DNA of 64,000 nucleotides from assembly GCA_019638705.1 (NCBI GenBank), contig JAHBTI010000001.1, positions 186,001-250,000 of the forward strand. The letters run 5' to 3'. Source of the stretch: Bacteroidota bacterium. GTDB lineage: Bacteria; Bacteroidota; Bacteroidia; B-17B0; Aurantibacillaceae. Numbering within the stretch: position 1 is the stretch's first letter; each line of letters opens with the position of its first letter. The notes below the pieces were generated by a model that was not told the DNA's origin, made no database searches, and saw only the letters and a list, made by a program, of their open reading frames with translations. Positions 32,819-41,691 of the stretch are shown here, piece by piece. The position numbers were made by a program, and so were the translations under genes.

Positions 32819-33309
32819 TCTGCTTTCATTAAAATAAAATCTCTCAGCAAATCAATTGCCGCATGAGCAGCCATTACAATGTTTTTCTGACGATTATTTC
32901 CAAACAAAAATTTTACTGCCAAGGTTTTTTCTTTATCGGCAACGGCTACCCAAACCGTTCCCACAGGTTTTTCGGGTGTTCCGCCTGTTGGTCCGGCAAT
33001 GCCTGAAACGGCAATGGCATAATTGCTTTTAAATTTTTTGAGTGCGCCTTTTGCCATTTGCTCTACACATTCTTTACTCACCGCACCCACGGTTTCAAAA
33101 ATGGTTTTGTTTACCTCCAAAAAATCGTGCTTGGCTTCGTTGGTATATGACACTATACCGCCTTTAAAAATATCTGATGCCCCTGCAAGACTTGTAAACA
33201 AATGAGCCATATAGCCGCCTGTGCAACTTTCAGCCAAAGCCAACGTTTGTTGGCGCGCGCGCAGCAGTTCGCTTACTGCTTTTTCGGGGGGGAGTGTTTC
33301 GGTCGGCAT
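32815..33309 (-). CDS. pncC: Nicotinamide-nucleotide amidohydrolase (CinA C-terminal type)
   Basis: A 164-aa standalone CinA C-terminal domain, without the N-terminal MoCF-like domain of long CinA. Motifs: ALAESCTGGYMAHLFTSLAGASDIFKGGIVSYTNEAKHDFLEV and AVSGIAGPTGGTPEKPVGTVWVAV. Such proteins deamidate NMN to nicotinate mononucleotide in NAD recycling. Confidence 0.92.
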   Translation of the reverse strand: MPTETLPPEKAVSELLRARQQTLALAESCTGGYMAHLFTSLAGASDIFKGGIVSYTNEAKHDFLEVNKTIFETVGAVSKECVEQMAKGALKKFKSNYAIAVSGIAGPTGGTPEKPVGTVWVAVADKEKTLAVKFLFGNNRQKNIVMAAHAAIDLLRDFILMKAD

Positions 33310-33334
33310 AAAAATTATTTTACGTTTGTGTTGT

Positions 33335-33961
33335 TTACTTCTTATAAACCTTATTCAAAGCTTCGGTGCGCGAGTTTACCTGAAGTTTGTGGTACATATT
33401 GCGAATGTGTGTGCGCACGGTTTCTGTACCCAGAGAAATTTTATCGGCAATTTCTTTATAGCGCAAGCCTTTGGAGAGCAAATCCAAAATTTCCTGTTCG
33501 CGTGGCGAGAGTTTTTCGTACTCTGCACTTTTTTCGGTAATCTGAAAAGAGCTTACAATTTTTCGGGCAATGTTGCTGCTCATGGGCGAACCGCCTTTGT
33601 AAACATCAATAATGGCATCTAACAGTTTAGAGGGTTGGGTGGTTTTGGTTAAATAACCTGTTGCGCCCGACTGTAAAGCCTTAAACACCGAATCGCTGTC
33701 TTCATACGATGTACAAATTAAAAACTGCGTGGCGGGGCATTTTGGTTTTAACTCCGTTACCGCCTCTATGCCTGTTTTTCCGGGCAGGTGAATATCGGTA
33801 AGCACCACGTTTAAATTCAAATCGGGTAATTTCTTTATGGCTTCTTCGGCAGAGCCGAACGTATGCAGGCACGAAAAACCCTCGCTGCCGTTAATTAAGG
33901 TGCGCATACTTTCAGAAATTTCTTTTTCGTCTTCAATAATACCAACAGTAATCACAGTCAT
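33335..33961 (-). CDS. NarL/LuxR-family response regulator
   Basis: 208 aa from the ATG at 33961. A receiver domain with acidic pocket (IIEDEKE), phospho-acceptor Asp in NVVLTDIHLPGKTGIEAV and conserved Lys in GYLTKTTQP. The LuxR HTH is LSPREQEILDLLSKGLRYKEIADKISLGTETVRTHIRNMYHKL. No histidine kinase gene is adjacent, so it is an orphan here. The frame is open upstream to 34069, but that extension has no receiver homology and would leave little room for a promoter. Confidence 0.93.
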   Translation of the reverse strand: MTVITVGIIEDEKEISESMRTLINGSEGFSCLHTFGSAEEAIKKLPDLNLNVVLTDIHLPGKTGIEAVTELKPKCPATQFLICTSYEDSDSVFKALQSGATGYLTKTTQPSKLLDAIIDVYKGGSPMSSNIARKIVSSFQITEKSAEYEKLSPREQEILDLLSKGLRYKEIADKISLGTETVRTHIRNMYHKLQVNSRTEALNKVYKK

Positions 33962-34086
33962 GATAAAATCTTTAGATTTCAAAAATAGTGCTTTCAAAAT
34001 CAAAAAGCCTTCACATAAAAGTAGTAATTTGCATTTCCTGAAACGAACATAATTTTTTAATATTACCACGCTAAAGTTTATACAAC

Positions 34087-35247
34087 ATGAAACGCTTTTT
34101 ACCTTTTATTCTCTTTGCGCTTGCCCTGCCGCTTGCTGCACAAACCTCATACGACGAACTTGAATTTGAGGAAGATGAACTTGAATCTTCTTATAAAACA
34201 ACAGGAAAAAATTATGTTCTGCTGAAATCTAAACGCGGCGAAAGCGGTATGAACACAGCCCCCGAAGCCGATGCGCTTGTAAGTGCCAAAAGTAAAATAA
34301 AAGAAATTGTGCTGGTATATACCGAAACCAAAGAAGACGATTACGACAGTCGCGAAGATGCCAACCGCGAGCGTTGGGAAAATTTAATACGCACCTATCC
34401 TCAGTTTTTTCAGGCAAACACGGTTTACAAAAGCATTTGCCAGTGTGTAATGGGCGGTAATGCCGATGCGCTGAAAAAAATACAGGGCTTTTATGTATAT
34501 GTAAGTGGTGCGCTGCCGCAAGTTCAGGCAGAAACGCCACCGCCACCCACAGCCTCCAACCCGCCTGCACCAAAGGAAACGTCGAAACAGGAAGTAAGTC
34601 AAAAGTCAGCAGAGGTCAGTCAGCCGTCTGCGGCTAAACAAGAAACTAAACCTGCCGAAACGCCGAAACAGGAAGTTGCCAGGCAAGAACCAAAAACAGT
34701 TGAACCCGAAACCCCAAAACAAGAACCTGTTAAACAGGAAACAAAAACGGCTGAAATACAAAAAGACGACGTTGATGATGACGAACCTATTGTGAAAAAA
34801 GCAACATCAGCAAAAAAAACGGCAAATCCTAACCGTCCGCGCATAGCCAAAGATAAAAAGGCTTGCCGTCCGGCGTGTTACGGCATGGGCGATGAAGATT
34901 TGCTCGCATTTTTTAAAGACAATATTCCTTTAACCAAAAAAGAAAGAAAAAAAGCAAAGAGTTGGGTTGCTGCCGTTAATCTGCAATTAAATATGGACGG
35001 TTCTGTGAAAAAATCAACGGTAAAAGGCGCAAATGCAGAGTTTAATAAACGTGTGGAAACGGTGCTGAAAAGCATGAACAACTGGAACGCTGCCGTAAAA
35101 AACGGCAGAACCACCAAAGCCGTTGTAAATTTTAATTTAAAGTATGATAAGGCAAGCAAAACCATGCGCCCTACCGATTTTAACATGAACCCCCGCCCTT
35201 CGCCAAAATGCCCCTGTGTAAGCGACAGCGAGCTTTTTGACGATTAA
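34087..35247 (+). CDS. Exported protein with Pro/Glu/Lys-rich linker, function unknown
   Basis: 386 aa with a signal peptide ending PLAAQ. An N-terminal domain (~20-145) contains an IKEIVLVYTETKEDDY strand and a QCVMGGNADALKKIQGFYVYVSG segment. A long disordered linker (~150-255) repeats PKQE, KQE and KPAE motifs. The C-terminal domain (~265-386) carries VAAVNLQLNMDGSVKKSTVKGANAEFNKRVETVLKSMNNWNAAVKNGRTTKAVVNFNLKY, which resembles the energy-transducing TonB C-terminal fold. The linker may span the periplasm or peptidoglycan. I do not recognise the full protein. Confidence 0.75.
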   Translation: MKRFLPFILFALALPLAAQTSYDELEFEEDELESSYKTTGKNYVLLKSKRGESGMNTAPEADALVSAKSKIKEIVLVYTETKEDDYDSREDANRERWENLIRTYPQFFQANTVYKSICQCVMGGNADALKKIQGFYVYVSGALPQVQAETPPPPTASNPPAPKETSKQEVSQKSAEVSQPSAAKQETKPAETPKQEVARQEPKTVEPETPKQEPVKQETKTAEIQKDDVDDDEPIVKKATSAKKTANPNRPRIAKDKKACRPACYGMGDEDLLAFFKDNIPLTKKERKKAKSWVAAVNLQLNMDGSVKKSTVKGANAEFNKRVETVLKSMNNWNAAVKNGRTTKAVVNFNLKYDKASKTMRPTDFNMNPRPSPKCPCVSDSELFDD

Positions 35248-35256
35248 GCCTGTACT

Positions 35257-35652
35257 TTATCTGAGAGAAATAGAGGTGTATTGACTTTGTTTTACCAAAT
35301 TTTTCAGGTCGTTAATTACGGTTTCTTTTTCTTTGCCTTTTACTTCGGTAAGCGGCAAACATATACGCACTTCGCCCTCGCGCCCAATTGGTTTAGAAGT
35401 GGAAGCCAGCTTTTTTTCTTCAATGTATTTTGTAATGCGCATATAGCCTTGTCCGTCAATGCCCGAACCGGGACTGCCGAATGCAATTTCAGCGGCGCAG
35501 TTTTGGTCGGTTACACCTTTATATACAAACGATGTGTCTTCGGCAACGGTTTGAGAAGATGCTGATGAACGTGTTTCGGTATTTTTTTGTGATTTGCAAG
35601 AGATGATGCCCGACAAAGCAAGAGAGCTAAAGAGAAGAAATGCGTGTTTCAT
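35257..35652 (-). CDS. Small lipoprotein, 131 aa, function unknown
   Basis: A lipoprotein signal with lipobox IISC (Cys19), a Ser/Thr-rich linker and a small globular domain: DQNCAAEIAFGSPGSGIDGQGYMRITKYIEEKKLA...VRICLPLTEVKGKEKETVINDLKNLVKQ. No family is recognised. It converges on the gene at 34087-35247 with a 9-nt gap. Confidence 0.75.
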   Translation of the reverse strand: MKHAFLLFSSLALSGIISCKSQKNTETRSSASSQTVAEDTSFVYKGVTDQNCAAEIAFGSPGSGIDGQGYMRITKYIEEKKLASTSKPIGREGEVRICLPLTEVKGKEKETVINDLKNLVKQSQYTSISLR

Positions 35653-35780
35653 AATTAAATTTATTTTTTTGAACGGTTGTAAAGGTGCTAATTTATTGTG
35701 AGAGTTTGAAAGCTAAGAAAACGAAAAGTTTGAATTTGATGACTTATAACTTTTAACTTATGACTTCTAACTTATTTAAT

Positions 35781-35788
35781 TATTTTTG
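35781..35788 (+). promoter_or_regulatory. -7 element of the SIS-domain isomerase gene
   Basis: TATTTTTG is a perfect match and lies 15 nt before the ATG at 35804, which predicts a very short leader. It supports choosing that ATG over the upstream TTG at 35786, which would lie at or before the transcription start. Confidence 0.6.
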
Positions 35789-35803
35789 CGCCACAGCACC
35801 GTT

Positions 35804-36781
35804 ATGAAAACGCTTGTACAAGATTTTACCAAACAACTGAAAGAAGCAAAAACCATTGCCGACAAAGCAATCATTTTCCCTGCAAAAAATGTGGCAAACA
35901 TTGTAATTACAGGGCTTGGCGGTTCGGGCATTGGCGGCACACTTGTTTCGGAACTGTTTGCAGATAACTGTTCAGTACCTGTTACGGTAAACAAAAATTA
36001 TTGTTTGCCTGCTTTTGTAAGCGAAACCACTTTGCTGATTGTGTGCAGCTATTCGGGCAATACCGAAGAAACCGTAAACGCTATTCAGCAAGGCATTTCA
36101 AAGAAAGCACAAATTGTTTGTATCAGCAGCGGCGGAAAAATTTTAGAACTCGCCAAACAATATCAGTTTAATTTTATTCAGTTTCCCGGCGGAAAATCGC
36201 CGCGTGCTTTTATAGGTTATTCGTTGGTGCAATTAATAAAAGTGTTTGTTGCAAACGGTTTTGCAAACGAAAACATATTTTCTGATTTGGAAAAAAGCAT
36301 TGAGTTGTTGGATAAAGAAAACACCAACATAAAAACCGAAGCGCAGGCTGTTGCACAAAAATTACTTCATAAAATTCCTGTAATTTATTCGCTTGGCGCG
36401 GAGGGCGTTGCTGTTCGTTTTCGCCAACAAATAAACGAAAACAGCAAAATGTTGTGCTGGCATCATACCTTTCCTGAAATGAACCATAATGAACTGGTGG
36501 GCTGGACGGTGAAACATGATAATCTTGCTGTTGTAACATTTCACACAGCGTTTGATTACGAGCGCACTAAAAAACGTTACGAAATTTGCATACCAATCTT
36601 TGAAAAATACTCAAGCGGTGTTATTGACATTTACGCCAAAGGACAAAGTAAATTAGAGCAGTTTTTTTACCTCATCAATATGGGCGACTGGATTAGCTGC
36701 TACCTTGCCGATTTAAAAGGCATTGACCCGATTGAGGTAAACGTAATTGATTACCTGAAAACAGAACTTTCAAAATTTTGA
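35804..36781 (+). CDS. Bifunctional phosphoglucose/phosphomannose isomerase-type SIS protein
   Basis: 325 aa with two SIS domains. The first contains ITGLGGSGIGGTLVSELF and VCSYSGNTEETVNAIQ. The C-terminal part has the conserved FPEMNHNELVGW segment with catalytic Glu and His, and ends NPIEV-like. Enzymes of this family interconvert glucose-6-P or mannose-6-P with fructose-6-P. The start is set by the promoter position. Confidence 0.9.
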   Translation: MKTLVQDFTKQLKEAKTIADKAIIFPAKNVANIVITGLGGSGIGGTLVSELFADNCSVPVTVNKNYCLPAFVSETTLLIVCSYSGNTEETVNAIQQGISKKAQIVCISSGGKILELAKQYQFNFIQFPGGKSPRAFIGYSLVQLIKVFVANGFANENIFSDLEKSIELLDKENTNIKTEAQAVAQKLLHKIPVIYSLGAEGVAVRFRQQINENSKMLCWHHTFPEMNHNELVGWTVKHDNLAVVTFHTAFDYERTKKRYEICIPIFEKYSSGVIDIYAKGQSKLEQFFYLINMGDWISCYLADLKGIDPIEVNVIDYLKTELSKF

Positions 36782-36785
36782 GATA

Positions 36786-36864
36786 AAACCACATAGAACA
36801 CATAGACTATGTGAAACTAAACAAGCGAAGCGTAACTATGAAAACTATGTACCTATGTGTTTAA
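36786..36864 (+). repeat. Palindromic interspersed element, copy B (short form)
   Basis: It starts AACCACATAGAACACATAG and ends CTATGTGTTTAA, with TATGTGAAACTAA and AAGCGAAGCG inside. It has the same orientation as copy A but lacks the central ACCGCAGAGG...GTCGC section. It fills the gap between the isomerase gene and lipB, and the lipB start lies 10 nt after it. Confidence 0.8.
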
Positions 36865-36873
36865 AATCTTAAA

Positions 36874-37593
36874 ATGACGACACTCACTCAAAATAAAAAC
36901 ATCATTTTCCGCGACCTTGCCACTATGGATTACAAGGAATGCTGGGATTATCAGGAAAAACTGTTTAACGAAATTATTGCCCAAAAATTAGCCAACCGCG
37001 ATTTACCTGAGGAACAACAAACACCTACGAAAAATTATTTGCTGTTTGTAGAACACCCCCACGTTTACACCTTAGGCAAAAGCGGCGATGAAAAAAATTT
37101 GTTGCTTAATCACAACCAACTTTCGGAGCAGCAGGCGGAGTATTACAAAATTAACCGCGGGGGGGATATAACCTATCACGGACCGGGACAATTGGTAGCT
37201 TATCCTGTTTTAGACTTGGATAATTTTTTTACCGACATCCATAAATATTTGCGCCTGCTGGAAGAAACAATTATTCTTACCCTGAAAGAATACGGCATTG
37301 AAGCAGGGCGCAGCAAAGGCGAAACAGGCGTTTGGCTTGATGCGGAAAATCCGATGAAAGCACGCAAAATTTGCGCAATGGGCATCAGGTGCAGCCGTTG
37401 GGTAACTATGCACGGTTGGGGGTTTAACGTAAATGCGCAACTGAATTATTTTAAAAATATTATTGCCTGCGGCATTGCCAACAAAGGCGTAACCAGCCTT
37501 AACCAAGAGCTGGGGCGCGATGCAGATATGAGCGAAATAAAAGAAAAGTTGAAACAGAATTTTTGTAGGCTGTTTGAAGCGAAGATGGTGTAA
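36874..37593 (+). CDS. lipB: Octanoyltransferase LipB
   Basis: LipB transfers octanoate from acyl carrier protein to lipoyl domains, the first step of lipoate synthesis. This links to the GcvP/GcvH pathway, which needs lipoyl-GcvH. It is 239 aa with RGGDITYHGPGQLVAYP, the substrate-binding KICAMGIRCSRWVTMHGWGFNVN segment and the catalytic Cys in IIACGI with GVTSL. Its transcript probably reads through the repeat element upstream, or starts within it. Confidence 0.95.
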   Translation: MTTLTQNKNIIFRDLATMDYKECWDYQEKLFNEIIAQKLANRDLPEEQQTPTKNYLLFVEHPHVYTLGKSGDEKNLLLNHNQLSEQQAEYYKINRGGDITYHGPGQLVAYPVLDLDNFFTDIHKYLRLLEETIILTLKEYGIEAGRSKGETGVWLDAENPMKARKICAMGIRCSRWVTMHGWGFNVNAQLNYFKNIIACGIANKGVTSLNQELGRDADMSEIKEKLKQNFCRLFEAKMV

Positions 37594-37647
37594 GCCGGCG
37601 GCATTTAAAAAATGTGTAATAAAAATTTGGTGTTTCGCCTCAAATGC

Positions 37648-37655
37648 TATCTTTG
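37648..37655 (+). promoter_or_regulatory. -7 element of the YfiR-like/TPR/SpoIIE operon
   Basis: TATCTTTG, a perfect match. Transcription would start near 37660, leaving 18 nt before an in-frame CTG at 37678 or 51 nt before the TTG at 37711. Confidence 0.65.
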
Positions 37656-37677
37656 TAAGGTTTCTTTTTAATAAAGT

Positions 37678-38208
37678 CTGTCAAAAACAGCTAAATATTT
37701 TTTATTCTTTTTGTGCCTGATTTCTTTCAGGTTTCAGCAACCCTCTAATTTTGATTCCAACTCAAAATTCAGGGCGGCTTATCTTTACAGTTTTACCCGT
37801 TATTTTTATTGGCCCGAAGAAAAACAAAGAGACAATTTTGTGATATACGTTATTGGTAAAAACGATAATCTTATTTCTGAACTGAAAAAATTGGCGGCAC
37901 AAAAAAAAGTAGGCAATCAGGGCATTGAAATTAAAAACTCATCGGCTTACGACCCCTCGGTGGTTTCACACATCATCTATTTTACACCTTCGCAAGACGG
38001 CGAATCTGTGAATGAGGCGGCTGAAAAAAACAAAAATAAAGGCACACTGGTGGTGTCGGAAACCAATTCATTTAACGGTGGCGCAAGCATTAATTTTTTA
38101 ATAGTGGACAACAAATTAAAATTTGATTACAGCAAAACTGCTGCTGTAAAAGCAGGATTAAAAACAAGTGAAGGATTTAAAACTTTAGTAAATAAAACGA
38201 TTGATTAA
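37678..38208 (+). CDS. YfiR-like (DUF4154) exported protein, non-ATG start
   Basis: The domain FRAAYLYSFTRYFYWPEEKQRDNFVIYVIGKNDNLISELKKLA...KGTLVVSETNSFNGGASINFLIVDNKLKFDYSKTAAVKAGLKTS matches DUF4154/YfiR, periplasmic proteins that regulate signalling enzymes. No in-frame ATG exists before the domain. A CTG start at 37678 would give SKTAKYFLFFLCLISFRFQ, a good signal peptide. The TTG at 37711 would leave too short a signal. An in-frame stop lies at 37672. I favour CTG, giving 176 aa, but this is uncertain. It is followed by a TPR protein and a SpoIIE phosphatase with gaps of 17 and 2 nt. Confidence 0.8.
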   Translation: MSKTAKYFLFFLCLISFRFQQPSNFDSNSKFRAAYLYSFTRYFYWPEEKQRDNFVIYVIGKNDNLISELKKLAAQKKVGNQGIEIKNSSAYDPSVVSHIIYFTPSQDGESVNEAAEKNKNKGTLVVSETNSFNGGASINFLIVDNKLKFDYSKTAAVKAGLKTSEGFKTLVNKTID

Positions 38209-38225
38209 CCATAAACCCAACTAAC

Positions 38226-39209
38226 ATGAGCAAGTTGCGTAACATATACAAAAGTCTGCTGACGGGAATATTAGTTTTCGCCGCTGCGGTTGTGTTTGCT
38301 CAGCCCGATGCATGGAACCGCGCTTACTCGTTAGTGCGCGAAAACCCTGTTTTGGCTGCGCAGATAATAGACAGTGTGATTGTGCACCCTGAAACCAAAG
38401 ACAGTGCATCGAGCTGGACAGTTCGTGCATTCATTTACTTTGAACTGTATAAACGTAATGACCAGATAGCCGACAAACGCTACAGGCTTCACTCGCCGCT
38501 GCGCGATACGGTTGTGTCCTCTCTTAAAAAATCAAATAAACTGCACCCTGATGAAATTTACGCAGAATATAACCGCACATTGCTCGTGGCTATCAGCGCA
38601 CATTGTTTTAACACGGCTAAAGACCTGTTGCAGGATTCAATGAACCACCAACGCAGCGAAACGGCATACAATAAATTTAAAGAAATTAAGAAAACAGCCC
38701 TTCCGCAACACAACTTTAAGCAAGATGACATTAACTATTACCTTGCTGTGGGCAGTATGTATTCTGAAATGTTTACCAAAGACCAGAAAAACATAAAAGC
38801 AAAAGAAACTGCCAAAGTAGCCCTGATGAAAGTGTTGGAATTAGAACCCGAACATCCTTCGGCTAACATTAATCTTGGCTTAATGTATTACAACGAGGCT
38901 GCCAACCTGAGCCGCGAAATGGATTACGGGGCTGACATTTCTCAAATTGACATTGTACAGGAAAACATGATAAAACTGGCTAAACAAGCCGAGCCGTTTG
39001 TATTGAAAGTGTATAACCGCAATAACAACAACGAAAAAGCCCTTATCGGCTTGTATTACATTTACCGTATGTTAAACGATGTGCCGAAATCGGACGACTT
39101 TAAAGCAAAACTTAAACAAAAAGGTGTAGAGGTAGATGACGAAAATGTGCCGGTAGAAGATAACAAAGGCGAAAAAAAAGAAGAACCAAACCATAAAAAT
39201 CATAAATAA
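38226..39209 (+). CDS. Exported TPR-like repeat protein
   Basis: 327 aa with a signal peptide ending VVFAQ. The rest is helical, with TPR-like units such as ALMKVLELEPEHPSANINLGLMYYNEAANL and EKALIGLYYIYRMLNDVPKSDDFKAKLK. The C-terminus is charged (Glu/Lys/Asn-rich). It probably scaffolds a periplasmic complex. It lies between the YfiR-like gene and the phosphatase, 2 nt before the latter, so the three products likely form one envelope-to-cytoplasm signalling chain. Confidence 0.85.
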   Translation: MSKLRNIYKSLLTGILVFAAAVVFAQPDAWNRAYSLVRENPVLAAQIIDSVIVHPETKDSASSWTVRAFIYFELYKRNDQIADKRYRLHSPLRDTVVSSLKKSNKLHPDEIYAEYNRTLLVAISAHCFNTAKDLLQDSMNHQRSETAYNKFKEIKKTALPQHNFKQDDINYYLAVGSMYSEMFTKDQKNIKAKETAKVALMKVLELEPEHPSANINLGLMYYNEAANLSREMDYGADISQIDIVQENMIKLAKQAEPFVLKVYNRNNNNEKALIGLYYIYRMLNDVPKSDDFKAKLKQKGVEVDDENVPVEDNKGEKKEEPNHKNHK

Positions 39210-39211
39210 AA

Positions 39212-40963
39212 ATGGCACTAAGATTTACCATAGGTAAGAGAATAGGGTTAGGATTTACCATTTTGATTTTATTGACGGTGGTAGCCTTTATCCTCACCAT
39301 TTTTACCTTAAACGACAGCAAAAAGCGCACCGACCAGGTGGTGGAATATGTAATGCCAAGCATGGCAGAACTCAAAGAGTTGAATATGCTCTTGCAACGC
39401 TCGCATACCGACATTTCAAAATGGTTTTACAACCACAGTTTTAATGATGTTGATTTTCGCGATGAACTGCAACGCATTATCAGCACCGAATATCCGAGAA
39501 AGAAAAGTGTGCTCAGCACACTTTCGCAACAATGGGCAGACGAAGAAAAACAGCAGCTTAAAACCATTTTTGGGCGCATTGAAATTTTGTTTAAAGTATA
39601 TAAAGAGGAAATTATGAACGAACTCAGTACGCCCGAGTCCTATGACGACCCAAGCATTTATATGCTGGCACGCTTGCCTTTTGAGGATTCGGAAGTTAAT
39701 ATCAAAATAATTTACAAAAACCTGAATGCTTTAATTGAAACCAAACAGCAGCTTGCGGAAACCTTAAAAAACGATATGTTCTCATCGCTCGATTCGTTAC
39801 GGATTTTTGTAATATGGCTGGGCATTATGCTGATGATAGGCGGTATTTTAATTGCCCTTTTCACCACACGTTCCATTACCACACCTATCAAGTTACTTAA
39901 AAAAATGTTATTGTCTATGGGCTTGGGTATTTTGCCAAGCGAGCGCATTAAACCAAGAAGCGATGAGGTTGGGGAAATGGGCGTGGCATTAAATGACCTT
40001 ATTCAATCCATGCACCACACCACCGATTTTGCCAACGAAACGGGAGCAGGAAATTTTAACGCCCGCTACACGCCATTGAGTAAAGACGATGAGTTGGGGC
40101 GTGCGCTTATAAAAATGCGCGACAGCTTAGCCGAAAACGAACGCGTGCTTGAACAAAAAGTAATTGAACGTACCGAAGAAGTGGTGCGCCAAAAACACAT
40201 TATTGAAGAAAAGCAGCACGAAATTTTAGACAGTATAAATTACGCCAAACGCTTGCAGGAAGCCATTTTGCCGCCAAGAGAATTTTTAACCAAATATTTG
40301 CGCGACTGTTTTATTTTGTACAAACCAAAAGATATTGTGGCGGGTGATTTTTACTGGGCAGAAGAATTTGAGGGAAAATTATTTGTTGCCGCCGCTGACA
40401 GCACAGGGCACGGCGTTCCGGGGGCTTTGGTTTCCATTGTGTGTTCAAATGCATTAAACAGAACGGTAAAAGAGTTTAAAGAAACCGAAACAGGAAGAAT
40501 TTTAGATAAAACCCGCGAGTTGGTTTTGGAAACGTTTGAAAAAAGTACGAGCGAGGTAAAAGACGGCATGGATGTTTCATTACTTTGTGTGGACAGTAAA
40601 AACAAAAAAATATACTGGAGCGGAGCAAACAACCCGCTGTGGTATGTTCAAAATAATGTGCTTAACGAAATAAAACCCGATAAGCAACCCATCGGCAAAA
40701 CCGAAAATCCGCGACCGTTTACCACGCACGAAATTGAATATAACGAAGGCACAGCATTCTATTTGTTTACTGACGGATATGCCGACCAGTTTGGCGGACC
40801 TAAAGGAAAAAAATTCAAATACAAACAGTTTTCCGAATTGTTGCACAGCTTGGTAGAAAGTCCGCTAAACGACCAGTCGCGGCAGGTTGATAAAGTTTTT
40901 GAAAAGTGGAAAGGTGATTTGGAACAAGTGGACGATGTGTGCGTTATCGGAATCAGGATTTAG
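39212..40963 (+). CDS. Membrane SpoIIE/PP2C-type serine phosphatase with HAMP domain
   Basis: 583 aa. TM1 ~9-30, a periplasmic four-helix-type sensor region ~31-185, TM2 ~190-213, HAMP (TTRSITTPIKLLKKMLLSMGLG) and a second adapter segment. A coiled coil (~300-345) precedes the SpoIIE phosphatase domain: DSINYAKRLQEAILPPREFLTKYLRDCFILYKPKDIVAGDFYWAEE, AAADSTGHGVPGALVSIV and DGMDVSLLCVD. Acidic metal-binding residues are present. In such systems the phosphatase usually acts on an anti-sigma antagonist or other phosphoprotein. No such target is encoded nearby. Confidence 0.92.
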   Translation: MALRFTIGKRIGLGFTILILLTVVAFILTIFTLNDSKKRTDQVVEYVMPSMAELKELNMLLQRSHTDISKWFYNHSFNDVDFRDELQRIISTEYPRKKSVLSTLSQQWADEEKQQLKTIFGRIEILFKVYKEEIMNELSTPESYDDPSIYMLARLPFEDSEVNIKIIYKNLNALIETKQQLAETLKNDMFSSLDSLRIFVIWLGIMLMIGGILIALFTTRSITTPIKLLKKMLLSMGLGILPSERIKPRSDEVGEMGVALNDLIQSMHHTTDFANETGAGNFNARYTPLSKDDELGRALIKMRDSLAENERVLEQKVIERTEEVVRQKHIIEEKQHEILDSINYAKRLQEAILPPREFLTKYLRDCFILYKPKDIVAGDFYWAEEFEGKLFVAAADSTGHGVPGALVSIVCSNALNRTVKEFKETETGRILDKTRELVLETFEKSTSEVKDGMDVSLLCVDSKNKKIYWSGANNPLWYVQNNVLNEIKPDKQPIGKTENPRPFTTHEIEYNEGTAFYLFTDGYADQFGGPKGKKFKYKQFSELLHSLVESPLNDQSRQVDKVFEKWKGDLEQVDDVCVIGIRI

Positions 40964-40980
40964 TTTTTCAAATCTTCACA

Positions 40981-41676
40981 TCACTTAAATTTTTCCAATT
41001 CTTTTTTCAAATCTTTTACGCCCTGTACGGCTGTTTTTTTAATGTGTTTTATCTGAATGAAAAAATCAAAATTAAAATGTCCCGGGTCAAGCAACCATTT
41101 TGGCGCGCCTTTGGGTACATAATCCATAATTCCTGCGGCGGGATAAACGTTTAACGATGTGCCAATCACCACAAACAGTTCAGCCATTTCGGCAAGCGCG
41201 GCAGCGTGTTCCATTTGAGGCACGGCTTCGCCAAACCAAACAATATGCGGGCGCAGTTGCGAGCCTTTTTCGCACTTATCGCCTTTTTTCAGTTCCCACG
41301 TTTTAAGGGGGTAAATGAGTTTATCATCAACCGTGCTGCGGGCTTTCATAATTTCCCCATGCAGGTGCAGCACCTTTTTACTGCCTGCGCGTTCATGCAA
41401 ATCGTCCACATTTTGTGTGATAACCTGCACATCAAATTCTTTTTGCAAGTCGGCAACAAACACATGTGCGGCGTTGGGCTGCGCTTCCATAGCCTGTTTG
41501 CGGCGTTGGTTGTAAAATTTTAAAACCAAATCCCGGTTTTTTTCCCACGCATCGTAAGTGGCAACATCTTCCACCTTGTGTTCTTCCCACAAGCCGCCCG
41601 CATCGCGAAACGTCTTTATTCCGCTCTCCGCGCTTATGCCTGCGCCCGTAAATACTACTAAGTGTTTTTTTCTCAT
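40981..41676 (-). CDS. cobB: SIR2-family NAD-dependent protein deacylase, zinc site degenerate
   Basis: 231 aa with GAGISAESGIKTFRDAGGLW, QNVDDLHERAG, catalytic His in HLHGEI and VWFGEAVP. FYNQRRKQ provides the Tyr-x-x-Arg pair linked to desuccinylase/demalonylase (SIRT5-like) activity. The zinc-ribbon region lacks the four Cys of classical sirtuins: only one Cys is left (KGDKCEKGS). It is complete and typical of the short bacterial CobB class. It converges on the SpoIIE phosphatase gene. Confidence 0.92.
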   Translation of the reverse strand: MRKKHLVVFTGAGISAESGIKTFRDAGGLWEEHKVEDVATYDAWEKNRDLVLKFYNQRRKQAMEAQPNAAHVFVADLQKEFDVQVITQNVDDLHERAGSKKVLHLHGEIMKARSTVDDKLIYPLKTWELKKGDKCEKGSQLRPHIVWFGEAVPQMEHAAALAEMAELFVVIGTSLNVYPAAGIMDYVPKGAPKWLLDPGHFNFDFFIQIKHIKKTAVQGVKDLKKELEKFK

Positions 41677-41691
41677 TGGAAGATTAAAAAT

